Shown piece after piece: positions 53,018 to 63,400 of a DNA stretch of 64,000 nt. Under the pieces are notes generated by a model. That model saw only the letters and a program-made list of their open reading frames with translations, was not told the origin of the DNA and did not search any database. Positions within the stretch are counted from its first letter, which is position 1. Every line of letters begins with the position of its first letter. The stretch comes from Monoglobus pectinilyticus. GTDB lineage: Bacteria; Bacillota; Clostridia; Monoglobales; Monoglobaceae. The DNA lies in assembly GCF_002874775.1 (NCBI RefSeq), contig NZ_CP020991.1, forward strand, positions 372,001 to 436,000, in the 5' to 3' direction. The position numbers were made by a program, and so were the translations under genes.

Positions 53018-53917
53018 ATGTATGATGTTATTATTATTGGAGCTGGACCAGCGGGAATCAGCGCAGGTATATACGCTGTCAGCAGAGGCCGAAAAACACT
53101 TATTCTTGAAAAAGAAGAAGTCGGCGGCGTTATCGGGAAAGTATCAACCGTTACACATTATTCAGGTATTATAGAACAAGAGACAGGCAAAACCTTTGCA
53201 GACCGTCTCAAGAAACAAGCTGTTCAATCAGGTGTAGAAATAAAATATGAAGAAGTTAAAAACGTTAAACTCACCGGAGATATAAAAATTGTATCAACTG
53301 ATACAGCAGAATATCAGGCGCCAAAAATTATACTGGCAAATGGAACAACTCCAAGAAAGTTAGGTATACCCGGAGAAAGTGAATTAGCCGGTAAAGGTAT
53401 AGGAACAAACGCCGCTATAGACGGTCCATCTTTCAGCGGTAAAAACATTTATGTAATCGGCGGAGCTGACGGCGCTGTTAAGGAAGCAATTTATTTAGCA
53501 CAGTTTGCTAAAAGACTGACTATCATACACTTTGAAAATACTTTAGGCTGCATTGCCGAATTTAAAAACAAAATCAAACAGCTGCCCAATATTTCTGTCC
53601 TAACCAATTCAAGATTAAAAGCTGTATACGGAACTAATCAAATTGAAAAAATAGATATACTGTCGGAAAATGACAGTAAAATAACAACTATTGAAGATGA
53701 GGGTTGCGGAATATTTATATACGCAGGCTCAACACCAAACACAGAACTGTACAAAGAATTATCATTATCTGACGGCTATATTCCGGTGAATGAAAAGATG
53801 GAAACTTCTATTAACGGCGTTTATGCTGCCGGGGATATTTGCGTCAAACAAGTAAGACAGGCTGCAACAGCAGTTTCAGATGGAGCAATTGCCGGAATAA
53901 ACGCTGCTATAATATGA
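53018..53917 (+). CDS. Thioredoxin-reductase-like flavoprotein without the redox CxxC
   Basis: A 299-residue FAD/NAD(P) oxidoreductase. The FAD loop is GAGPAGISAGIYAVSRG and the second nucleotide loop IYVIGGADGAVKEAIYLA; the C-terminal GVYAAGDI is typical of the family. Where thioredoxin reductases have CATC followed by DG, this protein reads NAAI-DG (residues 131-136), so both active cysteines are absent. It cannot reduce thioredoxin by the usual thiol relay. Ferredoxin- or flavodoxin-linked NAD(P)H reduction is one possibility. AGGAGG lies about 7 bases before the ATG. Confidence 0.88.
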   Translation: MYDVIIIGAGPAGISAGIYAVSRGRKTLILEKEEVGGVIGKVSTVTHYSGIIEQETGKTFADRLKKQAVQSGVEIKYEEVKNVKLTGDIKIVSTDTAEYQAPKIILANGTTPRKLGIPGESELAGKGIGTNAAIDGPSFSGKNIYVIGGADGAVKEAIYLAQFAKRLTIIHFENTLGCIAEFKNKIKQLPNISVLTNSRLKAVYGTNQIEKIDILSENDSKITTIEDEGCGIFIYAGSTPNTELYKELSLSDGYIPVNEKMETSINGVYAAGDICVKQVRQAATAVSDGAIAGINAAII

Positions 53918-54005
53918 TTATAGACACTAACAATTCTTAAATGGAACCAAATTATACCTTTTGTCGTCTAAGCATATAAAAACAATGCATAGGGAGAGAA
54001 GGTAA

Positions 54006-56597
54006 ATGAAAAAATTATTATTAACATTTATGGTTTTAACATTCTGTTTATCAAGTTGTATTATCGCATTTGCAGATAACAACATCAATACAGAATCCGG
54101 CAGTATTATTGAAGCCCCTGACCTAAGATTTACTCCGGCAGGCGGCGGAAAATTTATATATTGCAACAATGAAGAAGGTATAGGCCGGCACGTACTTGCA
54201 GATTCTTCAAATCCAAATCCGATCTATACCATGAACAACGAGAATCTTACACCGGACAGGTATTTAGTATATTTGACGCATATAAATTACACCTATTCAA
54301 TCGATGAATATTACCAGCCAAACGGCATGGGATTTAATATTGAATTGGATATGGAAATAAAAGCTAAAGAAGATTCTGTACTAACGATTAACAATGCTGT
54401 ATTTGAAACGCCAAAAATACGCCGCTATTACGATAATAACGGTGATATAAAAGTCGCTTTTTCTGACTGGGGAGCAATGAATGCATGTGCTTCATTGCTG
54501 GGAGAACCAATATATCAGCTTCATTCAAGCTCAGTATTTAAACCCAGTTCTTATAAACCTGTCACGGTACATATAAAAAAAGGCGAAACAGTTTGGCTGA
54601 GCCAATATGTAAATAACTATGCTTCAACTGCTTTTATGGAACCGGTTTTTATGGCTGCAGATATGCAGCTTGTCAGCGGAAAACTTGATATGAACGTTGT
54701 AAAACTAAAATCTAATGATAAAATCGGTGACCGAAGCTACTTTAATGGCGAAGGCGTCGCCTTTGGCTCATATCAGCGAGACCGCTGCCAAAAAGGAATA
54801 GCCGACACACTTCCCGAGGTCAACACTGAGCTTAAATATACAATAGATGATTCCGTTGAAACAGGAACAAATCTGCCTGTTAAAATTTATAATCAATACG
54901 TAGATGGTGAAGCTGTTGATATATGGTGTACTAATCTCAATCCACAGGATGATATTTGGTCTAAGTACATTGCCGCAGAATCGGATATTTTAACATTTAA
55001 ATATTACGATCCTTCAAAACTTAGCTACTATGGAAAAAGCGTCCCTGCATCAAAACGCGACGCAGTATGGGTCTTTGACACAAAACATAGCGATACGAGT
55101 TCCTATTTAAGTGAAACAGGATTATCTCGGGACAACTACAGCCCCAATTTCATCTTAGACCCCGGCAGAGATAACTACGGTATTGGATGCAGTATAGGTA
55201 ATTATGGAGTTACAACAAAATATAACTTAAAAGTAACAAATGCTGGAAATCGAACAAGGTATTTTAATTATAACCTGCTTACCAGCGGTAATGTTATTGC
55301 ATACGCAAGGGATAAAAACGGAAAACTTATAGATGAAGTTCACTCAAAAGGTATAACAGATGAGCAAACCACAGATACAATGGCATGCGTAGAACTTCCT
55401 CCTAATCAAACTACTCAGTTTTCAATAGAAGTTATACTGCCTGTTAACTATCTCGCCGGACTAAAAAATTCATTTACTATAACCGATACAAAAAGCGAGT
55501 TCGATTTGAAAACTGAGAAAAAAGCTCCTGCTCCGGATTATGTTACAATACTCAGCGATTATATGGACGAATATAATAATGCCAACGATTACACAAAAGA
55601 ATTCTTTGCCGGAAATCTTAACAATTTTGAAGTCACCGAAACTGATTATGGCTATATGCTGCGCTGGTGCGCCTGGGATGACCAACCGGGGTATCAAGCA
55701 AGATTCTTTAGTTTGATGAGCTATATATATTTTCTTGACAAAGACTTTAATATGGCCGGCTCGCAAAAATTTTCCACATTTCCTGCAGAATGCAGCGCCG
55801 GAAACGGGAAAATGGTAGTAAAAACCATTGACGGAACAAAAAAATTTACTACTGACGGAGTAAATTGGGCAAGTGTATATTGGAGTGAAGATACAAATTT
55901 CGAAGATGTCATTTTAGTTAAACTAAATGGAGAATATTTAAAATTTGATCAACTTCCTATTATTGAAAATGACAGAACTTTGGTTCCGATGAGATTTATA
56001 TTTGAAAAACTCGGTATGACGGTTGAATGGGACGATTTAACTCAGACTGCCTCAGCAAAGAAAATAAACGGCAAAAACAACTCATTTGAAATAAAATTTA
56101 CAATTGGAAGCGATACTGCTTTTGTAAACGGAACTGTACAAACAATGGACGTTGGACCAAAAATACTTGGCGACCGAACTTTGATTCCACTGAGGTTTCT
56201 TAGTGAAAATTTAGGTTATATTGTAGATTGGGAAGAGATTTCTCAAACGGTTACTATATCTGAAATGCCGGTTCTTCCTAATGTAACACAAAAATATTAT
56301 GTCATCTACCGCGAGGGATACCGCGACGGCAGGATTGAAGTTTCGTTCTTTGATACGTCAGACGGCTCTGTACCTGAACTTGTATGGGACAGAGAAAGCG
56401 GAAATTTGGAGCTTAGCGACAACACAAAATACTCAAACGATTCAAAATGGTATTTAGATAAAAATACATGGCAGTCTTTTGAAGGCGGTTACGAAAGACC
56501 AAGCAACAATGCTTTACAGATTTTAAGGTCAAATATAAAAATCGTTGCTAAAGACACTATAGATTCTGATGTTAATAATAACAGATCAGAGGAGTAA
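54006..56597 (+). CDS. Large secreted protein with C-terminal copper-amine-oxidase-N-like domain
   Basis: 863 residues. The signal peptide MKKLLLTFMVLTFCLSSCIIAFA is followed by about 600 residues that I cannot assign, containing Tyr- and Asn-rich beta-type sequence. Residues about 640-755 form a copper-amine-oxidase N-like module (KLNGEYLKFDQLPIIENDRTLVPMRFIFEKLG, WDDLTQTASAKK, then VNGTVQTMDVGPKILGDRTLIPLRFLSENLG), seen in clostridial cell-surface proteins. A further C-terminal region ends VNNNRSEE. GGGAGAG precedes the ATG by about 8 bases. The CPBP gene follows by 4 bases, probably in one transcript. Confidence 0.8.
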   Translation: MKKLLLTFMVLTFCLSSCIIAFADNNINTESGSIIEAPDLRFTPAGGGKFIYCNNEEGIGRHVLADSSNPNPIYTMNNENLTPDRYLVYLTHINYTYSIDEYYQPNGMGFNIELDMEIKAKEDSVLTINNAVFETPKIRRYYDNNGDIKVAFSDWGAMNACASLLGEPIYQLHSSSVFKPSSYKPVTVHIKKGETVWLSQYVNNYASTAFMEPVFMAADMQLVSGKLDMNVVKLKSNDKIGDRSYFNGEGVAFGSYQRDRCQKGIADTLPEVNTELKYTIDDSVETGTNLPVKIYNQYVDGEAVDIWCTNLNPQDDIWSKYIAAESDILTFKYYDPSKLSYYGKSVPASKRDAVWVFDTKHSDTSSYLSETGLSRDNYSPNFILDPGRDNYGIGCSIGNYGVTTKYNLKVTNAGNRTRYFNYNLLTSGNVIAYARDKNGKLIDEVHSKGITDEQTTDTMACVELPPNQTTQFSIEVILPVNYLAGLKNSFTITDTKSEFDLKTEKKAPAPDYVTILSDYMDEYNNANDYTKEFFAGNLNNFEVTETDYGYMLRWCAWDDQPGYQARFFSLMSYIYFLDKDFNMAGSQKFSTFPAECSAGNGKMVVKTIDGTKKFTTDGVNWASVYWSEDTNFEDVILVKLNGEYLKFDQLPIIENDRTLVPMRFIFEKLGMTVEWDDLTQTASAKKINGKNNSFEIKFTIGSDTAFVNGTVQTMDVGPKILGDRTLIPLRFLSENLGYIVDWEEISQTVTISEMPVLPNVTQKYYVIYREGYRDGRIEVSFFDTSDGSVPELVWDRESGNLELSDNTKYSNDSKWYLDKNTWQSFEGGYERPSNNALQILRSNIKIVAKDTIDSDVNNNRSEE

Positions 56598-56601
56598 AAT
56601 C

Positions 56602-57243
56602 ATGAAAAAGAGAAGCCTTGATGTTAAAACAATAGTTTTTTCTTATTTGATATTTTTAGCGGGATGGATAATATGGTCCAAAACAAATAAATTAATATCA
56701 ATAAATGAATATATTGACTGGGGCATCGGGCTTCTTGTTCATATTATTTGGTGGCCTTTATTTGCAATCGTTTTAATAAAACGTTATAATGATAATTTAA
56801 CTGTATCTCTAGAAGAAATGCTGTTCACAAAACCCAAGCTTAAACTGCTTATTCCCCTTTTGGCTTTTGCACTCGTTTATAATATTGGCGTATACTTTCT
56901 TGACAGTGATGGTTTTAGATTAGAAATGAAAGTATATGACTTTATTGTAACTGTATTAACTGTTGGCTTTTTTGAAGAAATTGTATTCAGAGGGTGGTTT
57001 CAAAATGCAATCTCTCGCTTTACCGGCAACAGAATTGGAAATTTGTTAGCTTCGTTTCTTTTCCTGTTCATACACTATCCTTCTTGGATATCACATGGTT
57101 ATGGAATTATTGCAATTATTACAAACAGCATCATTTTATACGGACTGAGTTTATTATTTGGATGGACTTTCAGAAAAAACCGCTCAATTTGGCCCGGCGT
57201 TATATTTCATTCATTTTGGGACTTGCTGTCTTTCATAATGTGA
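56602..57243 (+). CDS. CPBP-family intramembrane glutamic endopeptidase
   Basis: A 213-residue membrane protein of the CAAX-protease/bacteriocin-processing (Abi) family with about six membrane segments. Motif 1 FFEEIVFRGWF (Glu-Glu-x3-Arg), motif 2 FLFIHYPSW (His), motif 3 VIFHSFWD (His-x3-Asp) are in order. Role: membrane protein or peptide processing, or resistance to a bacteriocin. ATG at 56602 has GAGGAG about 8 bases upstream, and the gene starts 4 bases after the stop of the secreted protein. Confidence 0.88.
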   Translation: MKKRSLDVKTIVFSYLIFLAGWIIWSKTNKLISINEYIDWGIGLLVHIIWWPLFAIVLIKRYNDNLTVSLEEMLFTKPKLKLLIPLLAFALVYNIGVYFLDSDGFRLEMKVYDFIVTVLTVGFFEEIVFRGWFQNAISRFTGNRIGNLLASFLFLFIHYPSWISHGYGIIAIITNSIILYGLSLLFGWTFRKNRSIWPGVIFHSFWDLLSFIM

Positions 57244-57331
57244 TCATCTATTTAAATAAAATGTGTGTTTATCTGTTCATTAAAAAAACAATCAACTACA
57301 ATTATAAAACATATTAAATATTCGGTTTTGT

Positions 57332-57365
57332 TATCCTGAAAATATACTTTCAGGATATTTTTTTG
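57332..57365 (+). terminator. Terminator after the CPBP gene
   Basis: TATCCTGAAA (57332-57341) / TTTCAGGATA (57348-57357), 6-base loop, then TTTTTTTT. The rest of the 510-base gap to 57753 is very AT-rich, and no gene was recognised there. Confidence 0.88.
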
Positions 57366-57753
57366 TTAAAATTACTATGTATTATAACCGATTCCTATTT
57401 TTCTTAACTCATGTTATTCTATTGTTTAATAAATAAAAAATATTTAAAAACACTGTTTCCTTTTATATTGTTACTTTGCTTTTATATCCTTTTTAGCAAA
57501 TTTATTTAATTACTATTATTTTTCTTTAAGAAATAAGAGTTAATTATATATTGATTTATAACTTTACTACTTAAATAATAAATATGCTATATCAAATTTC
57601 TGTCAGATAATATATTTCAATTTCATAATCTTTTATAATTTATTTAACCTATATGTAATCAACAAATTTATAAATTTCACATTAATGTCGAAAGAAACAT
57701 AATATAAATAAAAAATAATTATATCTAGGATTAAGATTGAAAGGGGCATACTC

Positions 57754-58338
57754 ATAGTAAAAATATTTAAAGCCATAAAATCACTTCTTGATAACTTTTG
57801 TATTGTTAACAAATGTCTTATGCTTATAATGCTGATTTTACTTCTTCAATCGGCCTACAATATTTTTCTCGATGAACCGGCTTATCAAGAAGAAAATACT
57901 ATAGATGTAATAGTGAGAACTTCGCAGGCAGCTATTTTCGGATACTTTCTAAGCGCCAATTTTGCAAACAGAAACATTAAAAAAAATAACAATAATACAA
58001 AAAATAATAGAATTAAAAATGAAAATATAAATTCAAAAAACAGTTTAAAAACAGTTGAAAATTCTATAGGTTTCACAACCGGGGCCGATAATAATAATGA
58101 TTATAAATTGGGAAATATAGATATAGAAAATGAAGATGAGCAAAGTTCCGACTTAGATTGCAGCAAACATCAAATTATAATAGTAACATTAATTTGTGTG
58201 TCTTGTTTAATTATACTGCTTACTTTCAGAGATTTCTGCGAGGTTACACCGAGAGTAGCATCAAAAGTATCTCAACTTAGAGACTTTGTCTCTGCCGGCG
58301 TCGGATTTTTAGTAAGCTGCGGCAAAAATAAAAGCTAA
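57754..58338 (+). CDS. Two-span membrane protein with inferred ATA start, function unknown
   Basis: About 194 residues from an ATA at 57754, or 172 from the ATG at 57820. The first membrane segment is CLMLIMLILLLQSAYNIFL, then DVIVRTSQAAIFGYFLSANF; a long Asn/Lys-rich cytoplasmic middle follows, and a second span IIIVTLICVSCLIILLTF near the C-terminus. AAAGGGG lies 7 bases before the ATA; no ATG, GTG or TTG is in frame between the upstream stop at 57709 and 57820. The region KIFKAIKSLLDNFCIVNK before 57820 looks coding. I cannot assign a family. A bidirectional terminator follows. Confidence 0.6.
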   Translation: MVKIFKAIKSLLDNFCIVNKCLMLIMLILLLQSAYNIFLDEPAYQEENTIDVIVRTSQAAIFGYFLSANFANRNIKKNNNNTKNNRIKNENINSKNSLKTVENSIGFTTGADNNNDYKLGNIDIENEDEQSSDLDCSKHQIIIVTLICVSCLIILLTFRDFCEVTPRVASKVSQLRDFVSAGVGFLVSCGKNKS

Positions 58339-58371
58339 AAAACTCTGAGAAGTAATACTTCTCAGAGTTTT
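58339..58371. terminator. Bidirectional terminator between convergent genes
   Basis: AACTCTGAGAAG / CTTCTCAGAGTT around TAATA, with A-run on the left and T-run on the right. Confidence 0.88.
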
Positions 58372-58386
58372 AATTTGTCTTACTTA

Positions 58387-59160
58387 TTAATCACCGTAAA
58401 TTCCAGCTCTGTCATTTACTACATAGTATCTTAAATCTTCTTCTGTCAGCCTCAGTCTTCCATATATGTCACCAACTATATACCCCTTGTTGACAAGTTT
58501 AGTAATAGTTGCTCTTGCCCACTCCGGCATATTGCCGTCTATATAATCATAATATGTAACCTGTTCTGCACCTGAAACCGCAGTATCTTTTGGTATATCA
58601 TATGTTGGAGCTTTAGTTGTGGTAGGTCTTTGATATTCAGCAATGCTCATTCCGTCAAGCCAAATATTCACCGCTTTGTTTTCGCTGACAAAATACATTG
58701 TAGCACCCAAAGCAGTTAAATCACCAACATATATGAATGTATATCCGGATATACCGGCGAAACTCTGCATTTGATACTCATAATCATTAGCGTAAACCTT
58801 AACATCTGAAGTATAGACATCACATTGTTTTGTTCCTAAAAGATTTGTAGCCGGAAGATAAACCGGTATAGGATTAGGATAAACTTTGTCATAATTTCTG
58901 AAAATTCTCAAAGTACGGTTAGCAGAATCCCAAAGAACATCAAAACCATACTTGTCCAAATCCTCAACTGCAACCATAGGATAACCGTTCACTATCCAAG
59001 ATGGAATAGCATAATGATTAACATACGTAATAATATCAGTATAATCGGCTTCACCAACATATTCTCCCGGTTTTTGTATAGAACTATACGCATATGCAGG
59101 CATTGCCAGCGCACTTAAAATAAATGTAACAGCAACACATAATGCAGCTAACTTCTTCAA
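58387..59160 (-). CDS. Secreted wall-associated protein, copper-amine-oxidase-N-like with endolysin-type C-terminal module
   Basis: About 257 residues with a signal peptide (KKLAALCVAVTFILSALAMPAYA). The mature part contains WIVNGYPMVAVEDLDKYGFDVLWDSANRTLRIFRN, a copper-amine-oxidase N-like module, and a C-terminal segment NMPEWARATITKLVNKGYIVGD...LRYYVVNDRAGIY that resembles the repeat at the end of clostridial prophage endolysins. The start is ambiguous: TTG at 59160 has GGAG about 10 bases upstream; GTG at 59169 is only one or two bases from it. Function is probably in the cell wall. Confidence 0.72.
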   Translation of the reverse strand: MKKLAALCVAVTFILSALAMPAYAYSSIQKPGEYVGEADYTDIITYVNHYAIPSWIVNGYPMVAVEDLDKYGFDVLWDSANRTLRIFRNYDKVYPNPIPVYLPATNLLGTKQCDVYTSDVKVYANDYEYQMQSFAGISGYTFIYVGDLTALGATMYFVSENKAVNIWLDGMSIAEYQRPTTTKAPTYDIPKDTAVSGAEQVTYYDYIDGNMPEWARATITKLVNKGYIVGDIYGRLRLTEEDLRYYVVNDRAGIYGD

Positions 59161-59395
59161 AATAAACACTCTCCTTATTTGGAATTAATAAAATCCCGGC
59201 ATTTACATATAAATCTCAGGAAGACACTGATATCTTAAATTAATCTATATAATTTGTTATATAATATATGACGACTAATTTTAGGAAAAGTTTCATATTT
59301 ATAAAAACTTGCCATAAAAAATATTATATCAAAAAAACAAATAATTGCAAGCCTTTTTTAGTAACTTTATAAATATTGATATAAATTAATATAAA

Positions 59396-59809
59396 TTATT
59401 TCCGCAATTCCTCTACTGTTCTTAAAATTGCTTTATATGCGCTGTCAGGATTATCCATTCCCATGACAGCTTTTTCCATAGGACATATATCATTACCCGA
59501 CCTATTAATTATCGTATCAGCACTCTCACCAAACTGATATGATATACCATGTTTTTTTAATACGTCTTCTCCGCCTTTGCTTAACACGCAGGCATACACT
59601 TCTTTTACACCTGCGAGCACAAACAGCATAGCCGCGGCTCTTCCTACTATTCTGTCAGCTGCCGAATATTCGGAAAAATCAGTGCCTTTACTAATAAATT
59701 CCAGCATAGGTCTAATCCCGGAATAACTGCTCTTTAATACATTTTTACCATCACATAAAACACATGTTAAAGATTCATCGCTCAACAATATTTCTTTAGC
59801 TTTATTCAT
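59396..59809 (-). CDS. DUF1893 protein
   Basis: A 137-residue cytoplasmic protein of the DUF1893 family: LTCVLCDGKNVLKSSYSGIRPMLEFI, then DRIVGRAAAMLFVLAGVKEVYACVLSKGGEDVLKKHGI. Its fold is cytidine-deaminase-like, but the HxE/PCxxC metal set is absent. The ATG at 59809 overlaps the end of the ECF S-component gene by 8 bases, so the two are co-transcribed and may act together. Role unknown. Confidence 0.85.
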   Translation of the reverse strand: MNKAKEILLSDESLTCVLCDGKNVLKSSYSGIRPMLEFISKGTDFSEYSAADRIVGRAAAMLFVLAGVKEVYACVLSKGGEDVLKKHGISYQFGESADTIINRSGNDICPMEKAVMGMDNPDSAYKAILRTVEELRK

Positions 59810-60356
59810 TTTCACCACGCTTATTGTACCAGAATATAAACAACGGTATAATTGACCACTGTAAAATAAGTCCCGGTAATCCCTGAACTATGCTTGACAA
59901 AATAACTGACGACGACACTGCCTGTATATTAAAAATATAAAATGAGGCAAGTATTGCAGCTGCTCTAACTCCTCTGCCAAAAAACTGTGCGATAATTACT
60001 TTCAAAATAACCGGAAGTTTTACGTCCTTTAAAGCGCCTGCCGCAAAACCATATACCAAAAGTTCTACCATCATAAACGGAAGCATTGCTGAAGCCGGCA
60101 TTCCCGTTAGAGCAAAACTTATAAGCGGACTAAACAACCCGGCAATAATTCCAACTACCGGACCCGCAATAAGCGCGGCTATCAAAATCGGCAAGTGCAT
60201 AGGTAAAAATGACTGTCCAAGCGCTGGACCTGTTCCGGAAACAATTCCTACAGAATGAAATACCTGCGGAAGAACAACGGCAGCAATTACTGCCAAAACT
60301 GTTGCGGCTGTCTTTTTTCTGATAACTTTTTTATCTAATACATCTGAATTCAACAT
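59802..60356 (-). CDS. ECF transporter S component
   Basis: A 184-residue membrane protein with five or six hydrophobic segments. The family pattern PALGQSFLPMHLPILIAALIAGPVVGIIAGLFSPLISF and MLPFMMVELLVYGFAAGAL is typical of ECF substrate-specific subunits. The vitamin or metal it binds is not predictable. No EcfA or EcfT gene is in the window, so it probably uses a shared module. The ATG at 60356 has GAGGAGG about 8 bases upstream; a GTG further up is inside that site. Confidence 0.85.
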   Translation of the reverse strand: MLNSDVLDKKVIRKKTAATVLAVIAAVVLPQVFHSVGIVSGTGPALGQSFLPMHLPILIAALIAGPVVGIIAGLFSPLISFALTGMPASAMLPFMMVELLVYGFAAGALKDVKLPVILKVIIAQFFGRGVRAAAILASFYIFNIQAVSSSVILSSIVQGLPGLILQWSIIPLFIFWYNKRGENE

Positions 60357-60423
60357 AATATTCCTCCTCACTTATAATCTAATTATACTATATAAATTTC
60401 AATTCTTCAATACCAATCTTTAA

Positions 60424-63400
60424 TTAATTCCTAATAACCAACACTGTATTAGCAATTCCATATCTCATCTGAACAAATACGGAGCCGCCTTGTTCAATAT
60501 CAGAATTATCACCTTTTATAAGAACTTTTGTTCGGCGGTCATACACATATACACTTCCGTTGAGCGGAATAGTTCTTAAATAACCCTGAATTGTATTCCC
60601 CATAAGCAAAATCTTATCGGAAAACTTTTTATCAACTATGCCTAAAGATGTGTATAGCTCACTATAAAACAATTCTTCACTCAGAGCCCCATAGTCTGCT
60701 AGATTTTTTTCATAATAATCATTATTGTAAATCTGTTCTTTTGTAAGCAATATCCGGAAAGCAGCACATTTTCCATCACGTTCGGAATATTGAAGAACCT
60801 CACCCGTACTAAATGGATTTACACCATTTTTTGTATCCCGGTTAACGTATCCGTCAATCCATCCGTTAGTCCTGTCTGTGGCTCCGTCATTATCAAACAG
60901 TAATTCTTTCTCTTCGCCTCCGGAAAACATTTTCAGACTTAAACATTTATCACCCTCATCATTTACATATGTTCCCGAATTTATAATAACTCCAACTGGA
61001 CTATAGTTATATATATCAGCGTCGTCCGTGCCCAAAGTTATTACTGCGGCCCCCACCTTATACTCATCATTTAAATCAAACAGCTGTACATTATACGCGG
61101 TATCGCTGAGCAATCTGCTTAAATCAGACACTTCATATTTTGCTATCTCGGATTTATCATTTGGCACAACAAACACTTGCGTTTCCGAACTCAATTGGTA
61201 CTTTGACGCAAATATATTTAAAGTATCATAAAATTTCGCTGAATCAGATACATAGTTCCTTGTAAACAGCTCAGTATTAACTTCACCGAACAAATCAACA
61301 GCAGTATCAAGAACAGCTATAGTGCCGTCACCCTTCAATGAAAATTTAACTAGTTGTGGAGACAGATTAAAAAAGCTTTTAACAGAAGAAACTGAGCCGT
61401 TAAGCGACGACTTTGACGTTGCCTTTATTTCTTCGGCTTTGCCGCTTTCTGTAATAATCTGAAGAGTAGCCGTATTACCAAAAACATCATTTAACTCTGA
61501 GACTGACTTTAAATATCCATATCGTTCGCCGCTCACCGCTCCTCTGCAATCCACGATGTTTCCATTTATGTCCAAATATACAGTTACTGTATCTGAACTT
61601 ATATCAATCGTCCGATTAGTATCAAGGAAGTAATTTGAAAGCTTATACGTCTTATCTCCTATTGTATATTCCTGCTCAGAACTATTTATATTCGTGACTG
61701 TTCCAGTATCAGTATCGACTGATATTCTTATATCAGCAATTTTACCGTCTTCACTTTTGGCTATACACACAACCTCATTTTTATTTATCTTGTATTCAGG
61801 AGTATAAAGAACTTTTTCATTGTCATATTTTAGTATTACCGTATCTGCCTCATCAAGATTAAAATTAACCGCACCCTTATACTTATCCGTAAGCACTCCG
61901 CCCAGCTTTGAAGAATCTGATGCTATATATGTATCATAGTCATACACCATTATATAATCCGCATAACTGCTTCCGACGTTATTAGAAATAACTTTTAGAT
62001 ATCCGCATTTAATATCTATATTGTCAATAAGTCCAACCCTGGTTTGATATTTATAATTATATATTACTTTTGTATTAGTTCCGACAGCTATCCGCTTTTC
62101 TCTGCCGTCATCACCATTATAACATAAATATCCATCATCTAAACGATCATAACTATTGTAATCAATTTCTGTAATCTTAGTGTTTTTATCCTGTTCAACA
62201 TACAAGGCTGTATAGTCATTCTCATCTTTATCATACTTCACATAAGCCGTAACCATTATGCCCAAATATTGAAGCATATCATAATCCCCGGTTTTGTATG
62301 ACTGATTATTAAGCTCAAACCTTCCATCTTTTGCGGCTCCCTCTGCAAACACACTTGCGTACCCAACATCGGTTATTTCCCCTCGGCGCTCATAAATGCC
62401 GTGATATCTGTTTAATATAGTTGAACCGTCATATTCATATCTGTTTTGACCATCTCCAAAAGAAGTTTGATATATCAATTCAACATCCAAAGCATTGTCC
62501 ATTAATATAGCAGCGTCGCCTCGGGATAAACTATCCTCATTTTTCAGGTCTTCAATTTCCTTCAATAATTTTAAACGTGACGCCTCGCGCATATATCCTG
62601 ACGGGTAACCACCATTTTGATTTGCAACAGCCGTATAACCCAAAGAAGAAACCATAATTTTTACCGCTTCCTGAAGCGATATATTAAGCTCAGGATTAAA
62701 ATTACCGTTTTCATCCCCGTTTACTATACCAAGACTGTAGAGTGCATATATTGAGCCTGCTCCCCAGTAATCAGCGGTTACATCATTAAAAACCTGCTTT
62801 AGAGACGCCGGATTATATACAGAATTTAAATCCAGGAGCTTAGCCATCATCGCTGAAAACTCAGCCCTTGTTATATCACCGCTCGGTTTAAACTCCGAAT
62901 TACTATAACCGTTTATCAACCCAAGATTTTTTAGTTTAGCTGTTGAATTATAATATTTTGTTGACACACAGTCTGCAAAACCAACTTCGTCAGTATTATG
63001 TTCTTTTAACTCAATACTTTCTATACAAGGCGACCATGGCGTACCGCCGATATTTCCAAATATAATCTTTATAAATTTAGCTTCCGCAGGCAGTTTCTTT
63101 AAACTGTAATGCACGGTTATCCACTTACTTGGCTCCGTATCATCAACAGTGATGATTGGATTAAACGATGTCCAATTTTCTCCGTCTGCAGAACTTTCAA
63201 ACGTGAAATGTGAAAGTTCCTCATTGGGTGAAAATGCAGTGTTAAAAACAAAATAACCATTGGGTTCCACCGCGTATTCCAGCCATTCGGCATCGGAAGT
63301 CACCCTTATGATATGTGTATCATCACCGCTGAAAGCATACTTGTTTTCATCTGTAACCACATCAAGTGATAAACCTTCACTATAGGCAACAACTTTAGAA

